Shown piece after piece: positions 13,757 through 21,120 of a stretch of 22,361 bases of DNA (positions are counted from its first letter, which is position 1; the number at the start of each line of letters is the position of its first letter). The translations under genes and the position numbers were made by a program. A model generated the notes under the pieces. That model had not been told where the DNA came from, searched no databases, and saw only the letters and a list, made by a program, of their open reading frames with translations. The stretch comes from Candidatus Woesearchaeota archaeon CG10_big_fil_rev_8_21_14_0_10_36_11. GTDB lineage: Archaea > Nanobdellota > Nanobdellia > Woesearchaeales > GW2011-AR9. The DNA lies in contig PCYB01000036.1 of assembly GCA_002762845.1 (NCBI GenBank), forward strand, positions 1 to 22,361, in the 5' to 3' direction.

Positions 13757-14152
13757 TCATCCCAATCTTTCATCGATTTCTTTTGCCACATCTTCTAGTT
13801 CATTAAGGATAGATGAAACATCTTGCTGTATGTCATGTACGATTCGCAAAAGATTATTTTCTCGTAGCAAATATCCACTTTTCTCCCTCACGACAAGACC
13901 AGAATCTATCAGTCGTGTAAGGTGATGCACGGCTGTTCCTCTGCTTAAATGTAATTTTTCTGCAATATCGTCTGAAGAAATTGTTTCGTTCCGTTTCGCT
14001 TTTCGTACGAGGGTAATGAACACTCGAAAACAACTGCTGTCTTTATCACGAAGGTTAAAAAGTCCTAAAGAGTTTCCTAACCATTGCAATTCCTGATTAA
14101 TATTTTCATGGGGCGTTCTTCTAATTCTGACAATGGTTATTTTATTGGCCAT
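13757..14152 (-). CDS. Winged-helix DNA-binding regulator (ArsR/MarR-like)
   Basis: The 131-residue product contains a winged helix-turn-helix at about 43-98: FRVFITLVRKAKRNETIS, then DIAEKLHLSRGTAVHHLTRL as the helix-turn-helix, and a wing LVVREKSGYLLR. A C-terminal amphipathic helix (LLRIVHDIQQDVSSILNELE, about 100-119) is a likely dimerisation coiled coil. There are no obvious metal-binding Cys/His clusters. It is divergent from the grpE-dnaK-dnaJ operon, 103 bases away, and lies upstream of and in line with the RSH gene. This placement and the palindrome at 14228-14244 suggest it may control the chaperone operon, as Phr or HSR1 do in other archaea; that is inference. A TATA box reads GTTTAAGA on the minus strand at 14175-14182. 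Confidence 0.85.
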   Translation of the reverse strand: MANKITIVRIRRTPHENINQELQWLGNSLGLFNLRDKDSSCFRVFITLVRKAKRNETISSDDIAEKLHLSRGTAVHHLTRLIDSGLVVREKSGYLLRENNLLRIVHDIQQDVSSILNELEDVAKEIDERLG

Positions 14153-14195
14153 ACTGGCGTGATGTTGTAGATATTCTTAAACTTTTCCCAAAACA

Positions 14196-14207
14196 TTTAT
14201 ATATAAG
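14196..14207 (+). promoter_or_regulatory. TATA box of the chaperone operon
   Basis: TTTATATATAAG would set transcription start near 14227, the first base region of the palindrome. It is the most extended TATA box in the window, fitting a strong promoter. Confidence 0.6.
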
Positions 14208-14227
14208 TTACGTTTCAGATAGTTGTG

Positions 14228-14244
14228 GTTGACTTTAAGTCAAC
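14228..14244. promoter_or_regulatory. Perfect palindrome, candidate heat-shock operator
   Basis: GTTGACTTTAAGTCAAC is an 8+1+8 perfect inverted repeat at the predicted transcription start, 25 bases downstream of the TATA centre and 11 bases before grpE. A repressor bound here would block polymerase. It is not the bacterial CIRCE element and was not seen elsewhere in the window. Confidence 0.65.
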
Positions 14245-14255
14245 ATGATTACACT

Positions 14256-14759
14256 ATGGCAGACAAAAAACAAAAAGCGGCAGTAAATGCACCGGTTAAA
14301 GGGTCAGTCCCAATACAACCCGAAAATGATCCAATGGGAGAAATGAGAGAACTTCTCCAACGAACACAAGCACAATTTGAAAATTATCGCAAACAAACAG
14401 AAAAACGTGTTATTGAAATGGAACAAATGGCGTCTAAGCAGATTATTGAACAGTTCCTTCCTATCATCGATAACCTTGAACTTGCGTTAAAAAATAAATG
14501 TGACGCGAAAGATGAATTTGTTCAGGGGATAGAACTCATTTATGCTCAATTAAAAACATTGTTAGCGGATAATGGTATTGAAACAATCAAGACTACCAAT
14601 GAACTGTTTGATCCTTACTTTCATGAAGCGTTAATGAAAGTTGAATCTGAAACACCAGAAAACACAATTGTAGAAGAGTTTCAGAAAGGGTTTATGTTAC
14701 ACGGACACGTTATCCGGCATGCGAAAGTTACAATCAGTGCTGGAAAAAAAGAACAATAG
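14256..14759 (+). CDS. grpE: GrpE nucleotide-exchange factor
   Basis: The 167-residue product is GrpE, which dimerises and speeds ADP release from DnaK. It has an acidic/low-complexity N-terminus, a long coiled-coil helix (EMRELLQRTQAQFENYRKQ, about 29-47, continuing to 65), then the conserved FLPIIDNLELAL (68-79), and the C-terminal beta domain with FDPYFHEAL and GFMLHGHVIRHAKVTIS. The start ATG 14256 (MADKKQ) lies about 29 bases after the predicted transcription start; an in-frame GTG at 14223 would lie before it. No strong SD is visible. It is the first gene of an operon, 34 bases before dnaK. Confidence 0.95.
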   Translation: MADKKQKAAVNAPVKGSVPIQPENDPMGEMRELLQRTQAQFENYRKQTEKRVIEMEQMASKQIIEQFLPIIDNLELALKNKCDAKDEFVQGIELIYAQLKTLLADNGIETIKTTNELFDPYFHEALMKVESETPENTIVEEFQKGFMLHGHVIRHAKVTISAGKKEQ

Positions 14760-14793
14760 AAAATAAAAATACCTATTATGGAGGCATATAAAA

Positions 14794-16641
14794 ATGGCAA
14801 ACAAAAATGTTACGGGAGCAACAATAGGAATTGATTTAGGAACAACTTTCTCCGCAATGGCAATCATGGAAGCAGGAAAGCCAACAATAATATCTAATGC
14901 AGAGGGTACTCGAACAACCCCCAGTATTGTTCATATTAAAGGTGATGAAGTTATCGTCGGTCAGGTAGCACGAAACCAGGCAATTGTTGATCCTTCACAC
15001 ACTGTTCGTTCGATTAAACGTAAAATGGGAACGAATGAAAAGATTGAAATTGGCGGAAAAGAATACACTCCCGAACAAATATCTGCAATGATCCTTCAGA
15101 AAATGAAAAATGATGCAGAGGCGTACCTTGGCCAGCCAGTTAAGAATGCTGTTGTTACTGTACCGGCATATTTTAATGATGCACAACGGCAAGCAACAAA
15201 GAATGCGGGAGAAATTGCTGGACTGAACGTTCTTCGAATAGTAAACGAACCAACAGCTGCAGCACTTGCATACGGGTTAGATAAAGTTGATGTTAATCAG
15301 ACTGTCCTTGTGTTTGATTTTGGTGGTGGAACATTTGATGTTTCAGTGTTAGAACTTGGTGAGGGTATATTTGAAGTTAAATCAACATCGGGAGATAATA
15401 TGTTAGGCGGCGATGATATTGATGACCTTATCATTAATTACCTTGCGAGCAATTTTAAGAAATCAACAGGCATCAATTTACAGAATGATCCAACTGCAAT
15501 GCAACGGTTAAAAGAATCTGCTGAAAAAGCAAAGATTGAACTCTCTTCAAAAACAAAAGTTGAAATTAGTATACCATTCATTACTGCTGACCAGAATGGG
15601 CCTAAACATATCAATGAAGATTTAACAAGAGCAAAGTTTGAGGAATTGATTGCCGATGTTCTTAAACGACTGGAAGGACCAGTAAAAACGTCTCTTAAAG
15701 ATGCAGGTTTAACTGTTGACAAAATTCATAAAGTAATCTTTGTTGGTGGTTCAACACGGATACCTGCAGTACAAGAATTAGTGAAACGTATTGTTGGAAA
15801 AGACGGCGATAAATCTGTTAATCCTGACGAAGCTGTTGCTCTTGGAGCAGCAATCCAGGCAGGAATTATTGCAGGAGACGTTAAAGACATTTTATTGTTG
15901 GACGTAACACCATTATCGCTTGGTATTGAAACACTTGGCGGCGTCTTTACACAGTTAATTGAAAGGAATACCACGATTCCAACAAAAAAGTCGCAAGTTT
16001 TCAGTACTGCTGCAGATAATCAAACAGCAGTAACGATACGAGTTGCTCAGGGAGAACGACCAATGTTTGCTGATAATAAACATCTTGGCCAGTTTGATCT
16101 TATGGGAATACCTCCTGCACCACGTGGCGTACCACAGATTGAAGTAACGTTTGACATTGACGCGAACGGTATCTTGCATGTATCTGCACAGGATAAAGGG
16201 ACTGGTAAAGAACAGAAAATTAAAATTACTGGTTCAAGTAATCTGAACAAGGATGATGTTGAACGGATGAAAGAGGACGCAAAAAAGTACGCAGCAGAAG
16301 ATGAAAAGAAAAAGGCAAAGATTGACGCCGAAAATAATGCCGATGCGGTTATCTTCCAGACGAAGAACGTGTTGGAAGAGTTTAAAGATAAGATTGATGC
16401 TGGAACGAAAAAGAAGATTGAAAATAGTATCAACGCTGTTGAAGATGCACGAAAATCTGGCAATCCTGATGAGATTAACAAAAAGATTGATGAACTGAAC
16501 AAAGTTGTCCAGGAAATCGGCCAGAAAGTGTACGCTGACGCTGCTGCGAAACAACAAGCTGAAGCTCCTAAAAATGAGAAAGGAGAAAACGGCGAGAAAG
16601 TCGTTGATGCAGAGTTTGAGGAGAAGAAGGAGGATAAGTAA
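14794..16641 (+). CDS. dnaK: Molecular chaperone DnaK (Hsp70)
   Basis: The 615-residue product is a full Hsp70. ATPase-domain signatures are IGIDLGTTFSAMAI (11-24), VVTVPAYFNDAQRQATKNAG, VNEPTAAALAYG, FDFGGGTFDVSVLE and VIFVGGSTRIPAVQ. The linker DILLLDVTPLSLGIETLGG leads to the substrate-binding domain with TTIPTKKSQVFSTAADNQT, followed by the helical lid and an acidic tail DAEFEEKKEDK. The phosphate loop has Phe where bacterial DnaK has Asn, as eukaryotic Hsp70 has Tyr there. A canonical SD, GGAGG (14780-14784), lies 9 bases upstream. It works with GrpE and DnaJ in folding and disaggregation; archaeal copies are thought to come from bacteria by transfer. Confidence 0.98.
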   Translation: MANKNVTGATIGIDLGTTFSAMAIMEAGKPTIISNAEGTRTTPSIVHIKGDEVIVGQVARNQAIVDPSHTVRSIKRKMGTNEKIEIGGKEYTPEQISAMILQKMKNDAEAYLGQPVKNAVVTVPAYFNDAQRQATKNAGEIAGLNVLRIVNEPTAAALAYGLDKVDVNQTVLVFDFGGGTFDVSVLELGEGIFEVKSTSGDNMLGGDDIDDLIINYLASNFKKSTGINLQNDPTAMQRLKESAEKAKIELSSKTKVEISIPFITADQNGPKHINEDLTRAKFEELIADVLKRLEGPVKTSLKDAGLTVDKIHKVIFVGGSTRIPAVQELVKRIVGKDGDKSVNPDEAVALGAAIQAGIIAGDVKDILLLDVTPLSLGIETLGGVFTQLIERNTTIPTKKSQVFSTAADNQTAVTIRVAQGERPMFADNKHLGQFDLMGIPPAPRGVPQIEVTFDIDANGILHVSAQDKGTGKEQKIKITGSSNLNKDDVERMKEDAKKYAAEDEKKKAKIDAENNADAVIFQTKNVLEEFKDKIDAGTKKKIENSINAVEDARKSGNPDEINKKIDELNKVVQEIGQKVYADAAAKQQAEAPKNEKGENGEKVVDAEFEEKKEDK

Positions 16642-16642
16642 A

Positions 16643-17338
16643 ATGGTTAAAAAATTTAATTTTGCGTGTACTGCAAATCAAGGACGGTCAAAACCAAGTG
16701 AGATTTTTGGAAATGAACATTTGAGAGAGTTAGATCGATTAAGTGAATATGTAGCTATTTCAAGTGGAACATCGGTTGATGAAATAAAAGCAGGTATAGC
16801 CTCTACCTCATTCATGGTGCGTACAATAAACATGGCGTATGATCGTGGAGACATTTTTTCTTCAAATGATGTAGACAGAGTTCTTGCTGCAATTCAGGGT
16901 GATGATGAAGCAGAAATAAAAGATCTTTATTCACAAGCTGCTCAAAGATTTAGTCGTGATGAACATGAATATCGAGCTCAAGTATTACAAGAACTTGGCT
17001 TATTTGACCGTCTTAAAAAAGGTCAAGATCAAACAGTTGCAAAACCCGATGTTGTTGCTGTATTGAGTATGGCAGGACGAAATAATGATCAAGTTGCACA
17101 AATACATCGGGCGGCAGGGTATACTCTTGCACGAAAACAACCGGACATTGGTCAAATATTTATGAAAGATGGCGCAAGTCCTGTTTTAGTTTCTGTATTA
17201 AGTGCGTACGCTAGGGATGATCCTTCTGCTGAAACGCCTAACGCTTTTGGTAAGGACGAAATTGAATATCGAGAAACGATAGCAGCTCTGCGAGAAGATG
17301 TACCTCGTGCAATTGACAGATTCTTATCTGGAGAATAA
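16643..17338 (+). CDS. Unknown helical protein encoded between dnaK and dnaJ
   Basis: The 231-residue product was not assigned to a family. ATG 16643 follows the dnaK stop by one base and has SD GGAGG (16629-16633) inside the end of dnaK, so its translation is probably coupled to dnaK. A longer in-frame extension upstream would overlap dnaK and read as arginine/lysine-rich out-of-frame sequence, so it is rejected. The protein is mostly helical and acidic, with no signal peptide or membrane segment. Two weakly similar halves are visible, at about 70-127 and 169-230, each with a hydrophobic helix followed by F-[SG]-[RK]-DE-x-EYR and another helix. Possible roles are a co-chaperone or a partner of the downstream swivel/HD protein; neither can be shown. 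Confidence 0.85.
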   Translation: MVKKFNFACTANQGRSKPSEIFGNEHLRELDRLSEYVAISSGTSVDEIKAGIASTSFMVRTINMAYDRGDIFSSNDVDRVLAAIQGDDEAEIKDLYSQAAQRFSRDEHEYRAQVLQELGLFDRLKKGQDQTVAKPDVVAVLSMAGRNNDQVAQIHRAAGYTLARKQPDIGQIFMKDGASPVLVSVLSAYARDDPSAETPNAFGKDEIEYRETIAALREDVPRAIDRFLSGE

Positions 17339-17343
17339 GAAAA

Positions 17344-19440
17344 TTGAAAGATGAAAACAGAGTTGAAGTTGATGCAGAGAAAAGAATCGGGGATGTAAAA
17401 AAATCTCCATACACTTTTGTTTGGAGTAATTATCAAACTCATTTCACTATTCAAATGAACATAAATGGTCTTAAGAATAAGCGAGACATTATATGGAACA
17501 GAATTAATAATATTCTTGTTGTATCAAAAAACAATACTATTTCATGTTACCATTCAAACGATGATTTACAGGATGATATTGAAAAAGGTAAGAATTTTCT
17601 TAATGACGAATTTGTACAAGATTTTTTTAATGGTGTTGACAAAGAATGTACAAACTGCTGGAATTTGTTTAATTGTATTAAGAACACCAAAGTTGAGAAA
17701 ATTTCTGATATTGAACTGTTCGATCTATTAGTTAAAGGAACAACCAACTGGACAGACGCTATAAGTTATTTTAGAGCGACACAAGTAAATGGGATTCATG
17801 TTCTTATGAACAAAATCCAAGAAACATTTTCTGATGAGGAAAAATCTATTATTTTAGTTTCTCCAGAACTTGATGAAGCAAATAAAGAACTTGTTGATTG
17901 GCAAGAACTCATAAAATATAAATTTTCCAAAGAAAATCTTTTTAGGCATGTAGAGAAACATCCTTGGATCGTTGCATGTCATTTTTCTTATGAAGATGTA
18001 ATTGATACATTAACGCAGAAATATAATAACGACAAGATGCACTTAAAAATCAAAGATTTCTCTCATGAGAAAGAGAATCTTAAGAAACAACAAAAAGAAA
18101 TTCTTACAAAACATCCAGAAATGTCTAAATTAGTTTCACTAATGCAAAAACTTGCTGTTGCGCGAATGAAAGTAAAGTCGTGTTGGGCGGGAACTGACTT
18201 TTATCTAATTTCTCTCTTTAACGAGATTGCCAAAAGAACTGGTGAATTAGTTTTTGATATTCAAAAATATTATCTTATTGAAGAGATTGGTGAACTATTA
18301 AAGAACGGTGTCAAGTTATCTGATGAAGAAAAAACTGCTCGAAAGAAATATTTTGTTGGATTATGGAAAAATGGAAACGCAACGTACGTTTCGGGTGATG
18401 AGGCCGAGAATCTCGCGAAACAAGAATTAATTGAATTATACGAATCGCAAGAAGGTAATGAAATCAAAGGAACTGTAGCTAATAAAGGGAAAGTTGTTGG
18501 AGTCGTACGAATACTAGAATCAAACAACATTGAACAATTACGAGAATTCCGTCGTTCATTTCAGAAAGGAGATATTCTTGTTACTCAAATGACACAACCA
18601 AATGTTATTGATATTGCAGAAAAATCAGGGGCAATTGTAACAGAAGAAGGAGGAATGTTATCTCATGCAGCAATTATTTCTCGTGAATTCGGCATTCCTT
18701 GTATCGTCGGTACAGAAGTTGCTACTAAAGTTTTTAAAGATGGTGACTTAGTTGAAGTAGATGCAAATACTGGTATTGTTAGAAAGATTGGAAAAGAGAA
18801 TAAAAAACATTCAGAAACTATGAAGCTTCCAACGGAACAGGAATGTCTTGAACTATTCAATACATTTAGAGTTCCTTTAAACATTAGAGAGCATTGTCTG
18901 AGTGTTCGTAAACTAGCAGTATTTCTCGCAGAAAAGCTGAAAGAAAATGGTGTTTCAATAAACATTGAACTTGTTGATAGAATATCGTTACTCCACGATT
19001 TGTTTAAAGTTGTTGTTATAGACAATCTCGTTCCAACTAAGTTTTATCCATATGAATATTCAGAAGAAGAAATTGCTATGTGGAAACATCTTAGGCAGGA
19101 ATATCCTAACATGCACGAATCAACTGCTCTTTACCACTTTTTGAAAGACAAATATCCAGAACTGGCAATCGCATCACTCCACTCAAGCGATTTCTTAAAA
19201 GAGAATAAGACTGTTGAAGAAAGTGTTGCACATTACGCTGATTGGCGTACAAAAGATAATAGTGTTATTTCTTTACAAAAGCGGATGGCAGATTTACAAG
19301 TACGATATTCACGAGATCAGGAGTATTGGAAAAAAAGAATAAGTATAATAACACGAGAGGAAAAAAGATTATTTTCACATTTATCATTCACACCAGACCA
19401 ACTTAAAGAGGAACTACACAATGGCACATACAAAAATTAA
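17344..19440 (+). CDS. PEP-utilising-enzyme mobile (phosphohistidine) domain fused to an HD domain
   Basis: The 698-residue product has three parts. Residues 1-370 are a helical region resembling the middle part of short PEP-synthase-like proteins, with no ATP-grasp motifs. Residues 371-482 are a PEP-utiliser mobile swivel domain, with VTEEGGMLSHAAIISREFGI and phospho-acceptor His441. Residues 495-698 are an HD domain with His517, His551-Asp552 (SLLHDLFKV) and Asp633 (HYADW), so all metal ligands are present. Swivel domains carry phosphate between active sites in PEP synthase, PPDK and rifampicin phosphotransferase; HD domains usually hydrolyse phosphoesters, often of nucleotides. The start is TTG 17344, 10 bases after GGAG (17330-17333); the first in-frame ATG, 37 codons on, would cut a conserved-looking SPYTFVW segment. 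It lies within the dnaK-dnaJ operon, 5 bases after the preceding stop. The substrate is unknown. Confidence 0.85.
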   Translation: MKDENRVEVDAEKRIGDVKKSPYTFVWSNYQTHFTIQMNINGLKNKRDIIWNRINNILVVSKNNTISCYHSNDDLQDDIEKGKNFLNDEFVQDFFNGVDKECTNCWNLFNCIKNTKVEKISDIELFDLLVKGTTNWTDAISYFRATQVNGIHVLMNKIQETFSDEEKSIILVSPELDEANKELVDWQELIKYKFSKENLFRHVEKHPWIVACHFSYEDVIDTLTQKYNNDKMHLKIKDFSHEKENLKKQQKEILTKHPEMSKLVSLMQKLAVARMKVKSCWAGTDFYLISLFNEIAKRTGELVFDIQKYYLIEEIGELLKNGVKLSDEEKTARKKYFVGLWKNGNATYVSGDEAENLAKQELIELYESQEGNEIKGTVANKGKVVGVVRILESNNIEQLREFRRSFQKGDILVTQMTQPNVIDIAEKSGAIVTEEGGMLSHAAIISREFGIPCIVGTEVATKVFKDGDLVEVDANTGIVRKIGKENKKHSETMKLPTEQECLELFNTFRVPLNIREHCLSVRKLAVFLAEKLKENGVSINIELVDRISLLHDLFKVVVIDNLVPTKFYPYEYSEEEIAMWKHLRQEYPNMHESTALYHFLKDKYPELAIASLHSSDFLKENKTVEESVAHYADWRTKDNSVISLQKRMADLQVRYSRDQEYWKKRISIITREEKRLFSHLSFTPDQLKEELHNGTYKN

Positions 19441-19478
19441 ACAATCTTTGAGCATCATTTTAGAGGTAAACAACTAAA

Positions 19479-20588
19479 ATGGCGGATAAAGAATATTACA
19501 AACTATTGGGAGTAGAAAAAGGTGCAAGTAAAGAGGAGATTAAAAAAGCGTACAAAAAACTTGCCATGAAATATCATCCTGATAGGGCTCCCGATGATAA
19601 AAAGAAAGAGTATGAAGAAAAGTTTAAAGAAATAAGTGAGGCGGCATCTGTTCTTGGAGATGAAAAGAAACGACAGCAGTATGATCAGTTCGGAAGCAAT
19701 GTGTTCCAGGGCGGTCAAGCATCACAAGGATTTGATTTTTCAGATATCATGTCACATTTTCGTTCAGGTTCTTTTGGCGATTTTGATGATGTGTTTGACA
19801 GCCTGTTTGGTGGTGGAACCAGACAAAGAAGTTCGCACGCACAAAGAGGTTCAGACTTTTTATACGAAACAGAGATTAGTTTGGAAGATGTAGCGAATGG
19901 TACAACAAAAACAATTCCATTAAACAAGCTTGAACATTGTCAGGAGTGTCAAGGAAAAGGAGCACATACATTTGAATCGTGCCATCACTGTAACGGTTCC
20001 GGGTACATGAAACGGACACAAAGGACACCTTTTGGCCTCTTTCAACAAACAAGTCCGTGTCCTTACTGTCATAGTAAAGGCGAATTACCTCAAGACTCGT
20101 GTAAATCGTGTGGTGGTGAAGGCCTTGTACGAAAACAAAAGAAAATTGAAGTTACGATTCCGGCAGGTGTTGATGATGGTATGCGTCTTCGTGTTCGGGG
20201 AGAAGGAGAGGTAGGTCCACATAACGGCCCGTCGGGCGATTTATATGTTGAAATTCATGTTATGCCACACAAATACTTTATTCGAAAGGATAATGACATT
20301 CATATTACTGTCCCCATTAGTTTTACACAGGCGACCCTTGGAGATGATATTGACATTCCAACAATATCAGGAAACGCAATGTTAAAAATACCTGCCGGTA
20401 CGGAATCAGAGACCATATTCAGGATGAAGAATAAAGGTCTTCCGTCGTTACATCACAGTCATGGCGATCAGATGGTGAAGGTTAAAGTAACTGTCCCGCA
20501 AAAAGTAAGCAAGAAACAGAAAGAGTTGATTAAACAGCTTAAAGAGGAAAAGCCAAGTAAGAGTTTCTTTAAGAAGATTTTTGGATGA
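19479..20588 (+). CDS. dnaJ: Co-chaperone DnaJ (type I Hsp40)
   Basis: The 369-residue product is a complete type I DnaJ that delivers substrates to DnaK and stimulates its ATPase. The J domain (1-70) has the essential HPD at 33-35. The Gly/Phe-rich region (about 75-115) includes FGDFDDVFDSLFGGG. Four CxxCxGxG-type zinc motifs start at Cys154: CQECQGKG, CHHCNGSG, CPYCHSKG and CKSCGGEG. The two beta-barrel substrate domains contain IPAGVDDGMRLRVRGEGE and IPAGTESETIFRMKNKGLP. The start ATG 19479 follows GAGG (19463-19466). It is separated from dnaK by two non-chaperone genes, which is unusual, but spacing shows that all five genes probably form one operon. Confidence 0.97.
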   Translation: MADKEYYKLLGVEKGASKEEIKKAYKKLAMKYHPDRAPDDKKKEYEEKFKEISEAASVLGDEKKRQQYDQFGSNVFQGGQASQGFDFSDIMSHFRSGSFGDFDDVFDSLFGGGTRQRSSHAQRGSDFLYETEISLEDVANGTTKTIPLNKLEHCQECQGKGAHTFESCHHCNGSGYMKRTQRTPFGLFQQTSPCPYCHSKGELPQDSCKSCGGEGLVRKQKKIEVTIPAGVDDGMRLRVRGEGEVGPHNGPSGDLYVEIHVMPHKYFIRKDNDIHITVPISFTQATLGDDIDIPTISGNAMLKIPAGTESETIFRMKNKGLPSLHHSHGDQMVKVKVTVPQKVSKKQKELIKQLKEEKPSKSFFKKIFG

Positions 20589-20603
20589 AGTGTGTCATAA
20601 AGC

Positions 20604-20612
20604 TTATATATA
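20604..20612 (+). promoter_or_regulatory. TATA box for the gene at 20660
   Basis: TTATATATA would start transcription near 20634, after the seven-T tract at 20620-20626. That tract probably ends the dnaJ operon transcript. Confidence 0.45.
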
Positions 20613-20619
20613 GTACACA

Positions 20620-20626
20620 TTTTTTT
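20620..20626 (+). terminator. T-tract at the end of the chaperone operon
   Basis: Seven consecutive T bases lie about 32 bases after the dnaJ stop, with no GC-rich hairpin before them, the ordinary archaeal type of terminator. Confidence 0.4.
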
Positions 20627-20659
20627 CCTGTAAAATTAAGATTCAGTAGGTGAAAAAAT

Positions 20660-21004
20660 ATGGTTATTGTGAGTTATGATATGAATCAAATGGTATGTGA
20701 AGTTCCGTATGTTGCGCCATTGCACGTAGAGGAAAGGACATTTCAAGAGAGAAAAGGTGGAACTATCCCAACAAGTATTGATGTTATCGTATTGGACGTC
20801 ATTGCACTGCGTGATGATCAAGTGCCTGGTTTTGTACATCAACCAGAAAGAAGATATATTCCAACTCCGACAAATCGACCATATGAAAACTTGGCTCTAG
20901 TTGATCCAAGATTAAGACAACGAAGTCGTTCTACTACAAAAAGTGATAGAGATAGAGGTTCAATGACTCATAGGAGAAGATATTTTGCTAATCTTCACGG
21001 TTAA
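20660..21004 (+). CDS. Small unknown protein with a basic C-terminus
   Basis: The 114-residue product was not recognised. The N-terminal half looks beta-rich and compact (MVIVSYDMNQMVCEVPYVAP, then SIDVIVLDVIALRDD). The second half is proline- and arginine-rich (RRYIPTPTNRP, then RLRQRSRSTTKSDRDRG and HRRRYF) and probably disordered and nucleic-acid-binding. SD AGGTGA (20648-20653) lies 6 bases before the ATG, and a TATA box lies at 20604-20612, so it forms its own transcription unit between the dnaJ operon and the ribosomal L1 gene. There is no signal peptide or membrane segment. The composition would suit a small RNA- or ribosome-associated protein, but that is a guess. Confidence 0.7.
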   Translation: MVIVSYDMNQMVCEVPYVAPLHVEERTFQERKGGTIPTSIDVIVLDVIALRDDQVPGFVHQPERRYIPTPTNRPYENLALVDPRLRQRSRSTTKSDRDRGSMTHRRRYFANLHG

Positions 21005-21024
21005 TTATTAATAATACCAAAATC

Positions 21025-21033
21025 TTTATAAAT
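21025..21033 (+). promoter_or_regulatory. TATA box of the L1-L10 ribosomal operon
   Basis: TTTATAAAT is centred 92 bases before the L1 start, so transcription should begin near 21054 and leave a leader of about 67 bases, longer than for most genes here. Confidence 0.55.
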
Positions 21034-21055
21034 AACCCACAATCCAAGGTTGTTA

Positions 21056-21117
21056 ACCGTTATCACTACCGGTAAAAGCCATAAATCACATACGATTTAC
21101 ATTGACAGGTAGGAGGG
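21056..21117 (+). promoter_or_regulatory. Structured leader of the L1 gene with strong SD
   Basis: Two short stems can form: ACCG (21056-21059)/CGGT (21070-21073), and TAAATC (21082-21087)/GATTTA (21094-21099) with a six-base loop. They are followed by SD GGAGGG (21112-21117). Archaeal L1 is known to repress its own mRNA by binding a structure resembling its rRNA site, so this leader may be that site. I could not match it to the published consensus. Confidence 0.35.
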
Positions 21118-21120
21118 AAA

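Noticed and set aside
16505..16642. N-terminal extension of the 16643 gene into dnaK
   Set aside because: The extension is out-of-frame dnaK sequence (Arg/Lys rich). ATG 16643 has an excellent SD and follows the dnaK stop by one base.
19421..19477. An 18-codon ORF from the end of the swivel/HD gene to one base before dnaJ
   Set aside because: It has a GAGG before it and would couple to dnaJ, but it is too short to judge and overlaps the end of the real gene; probably chance.
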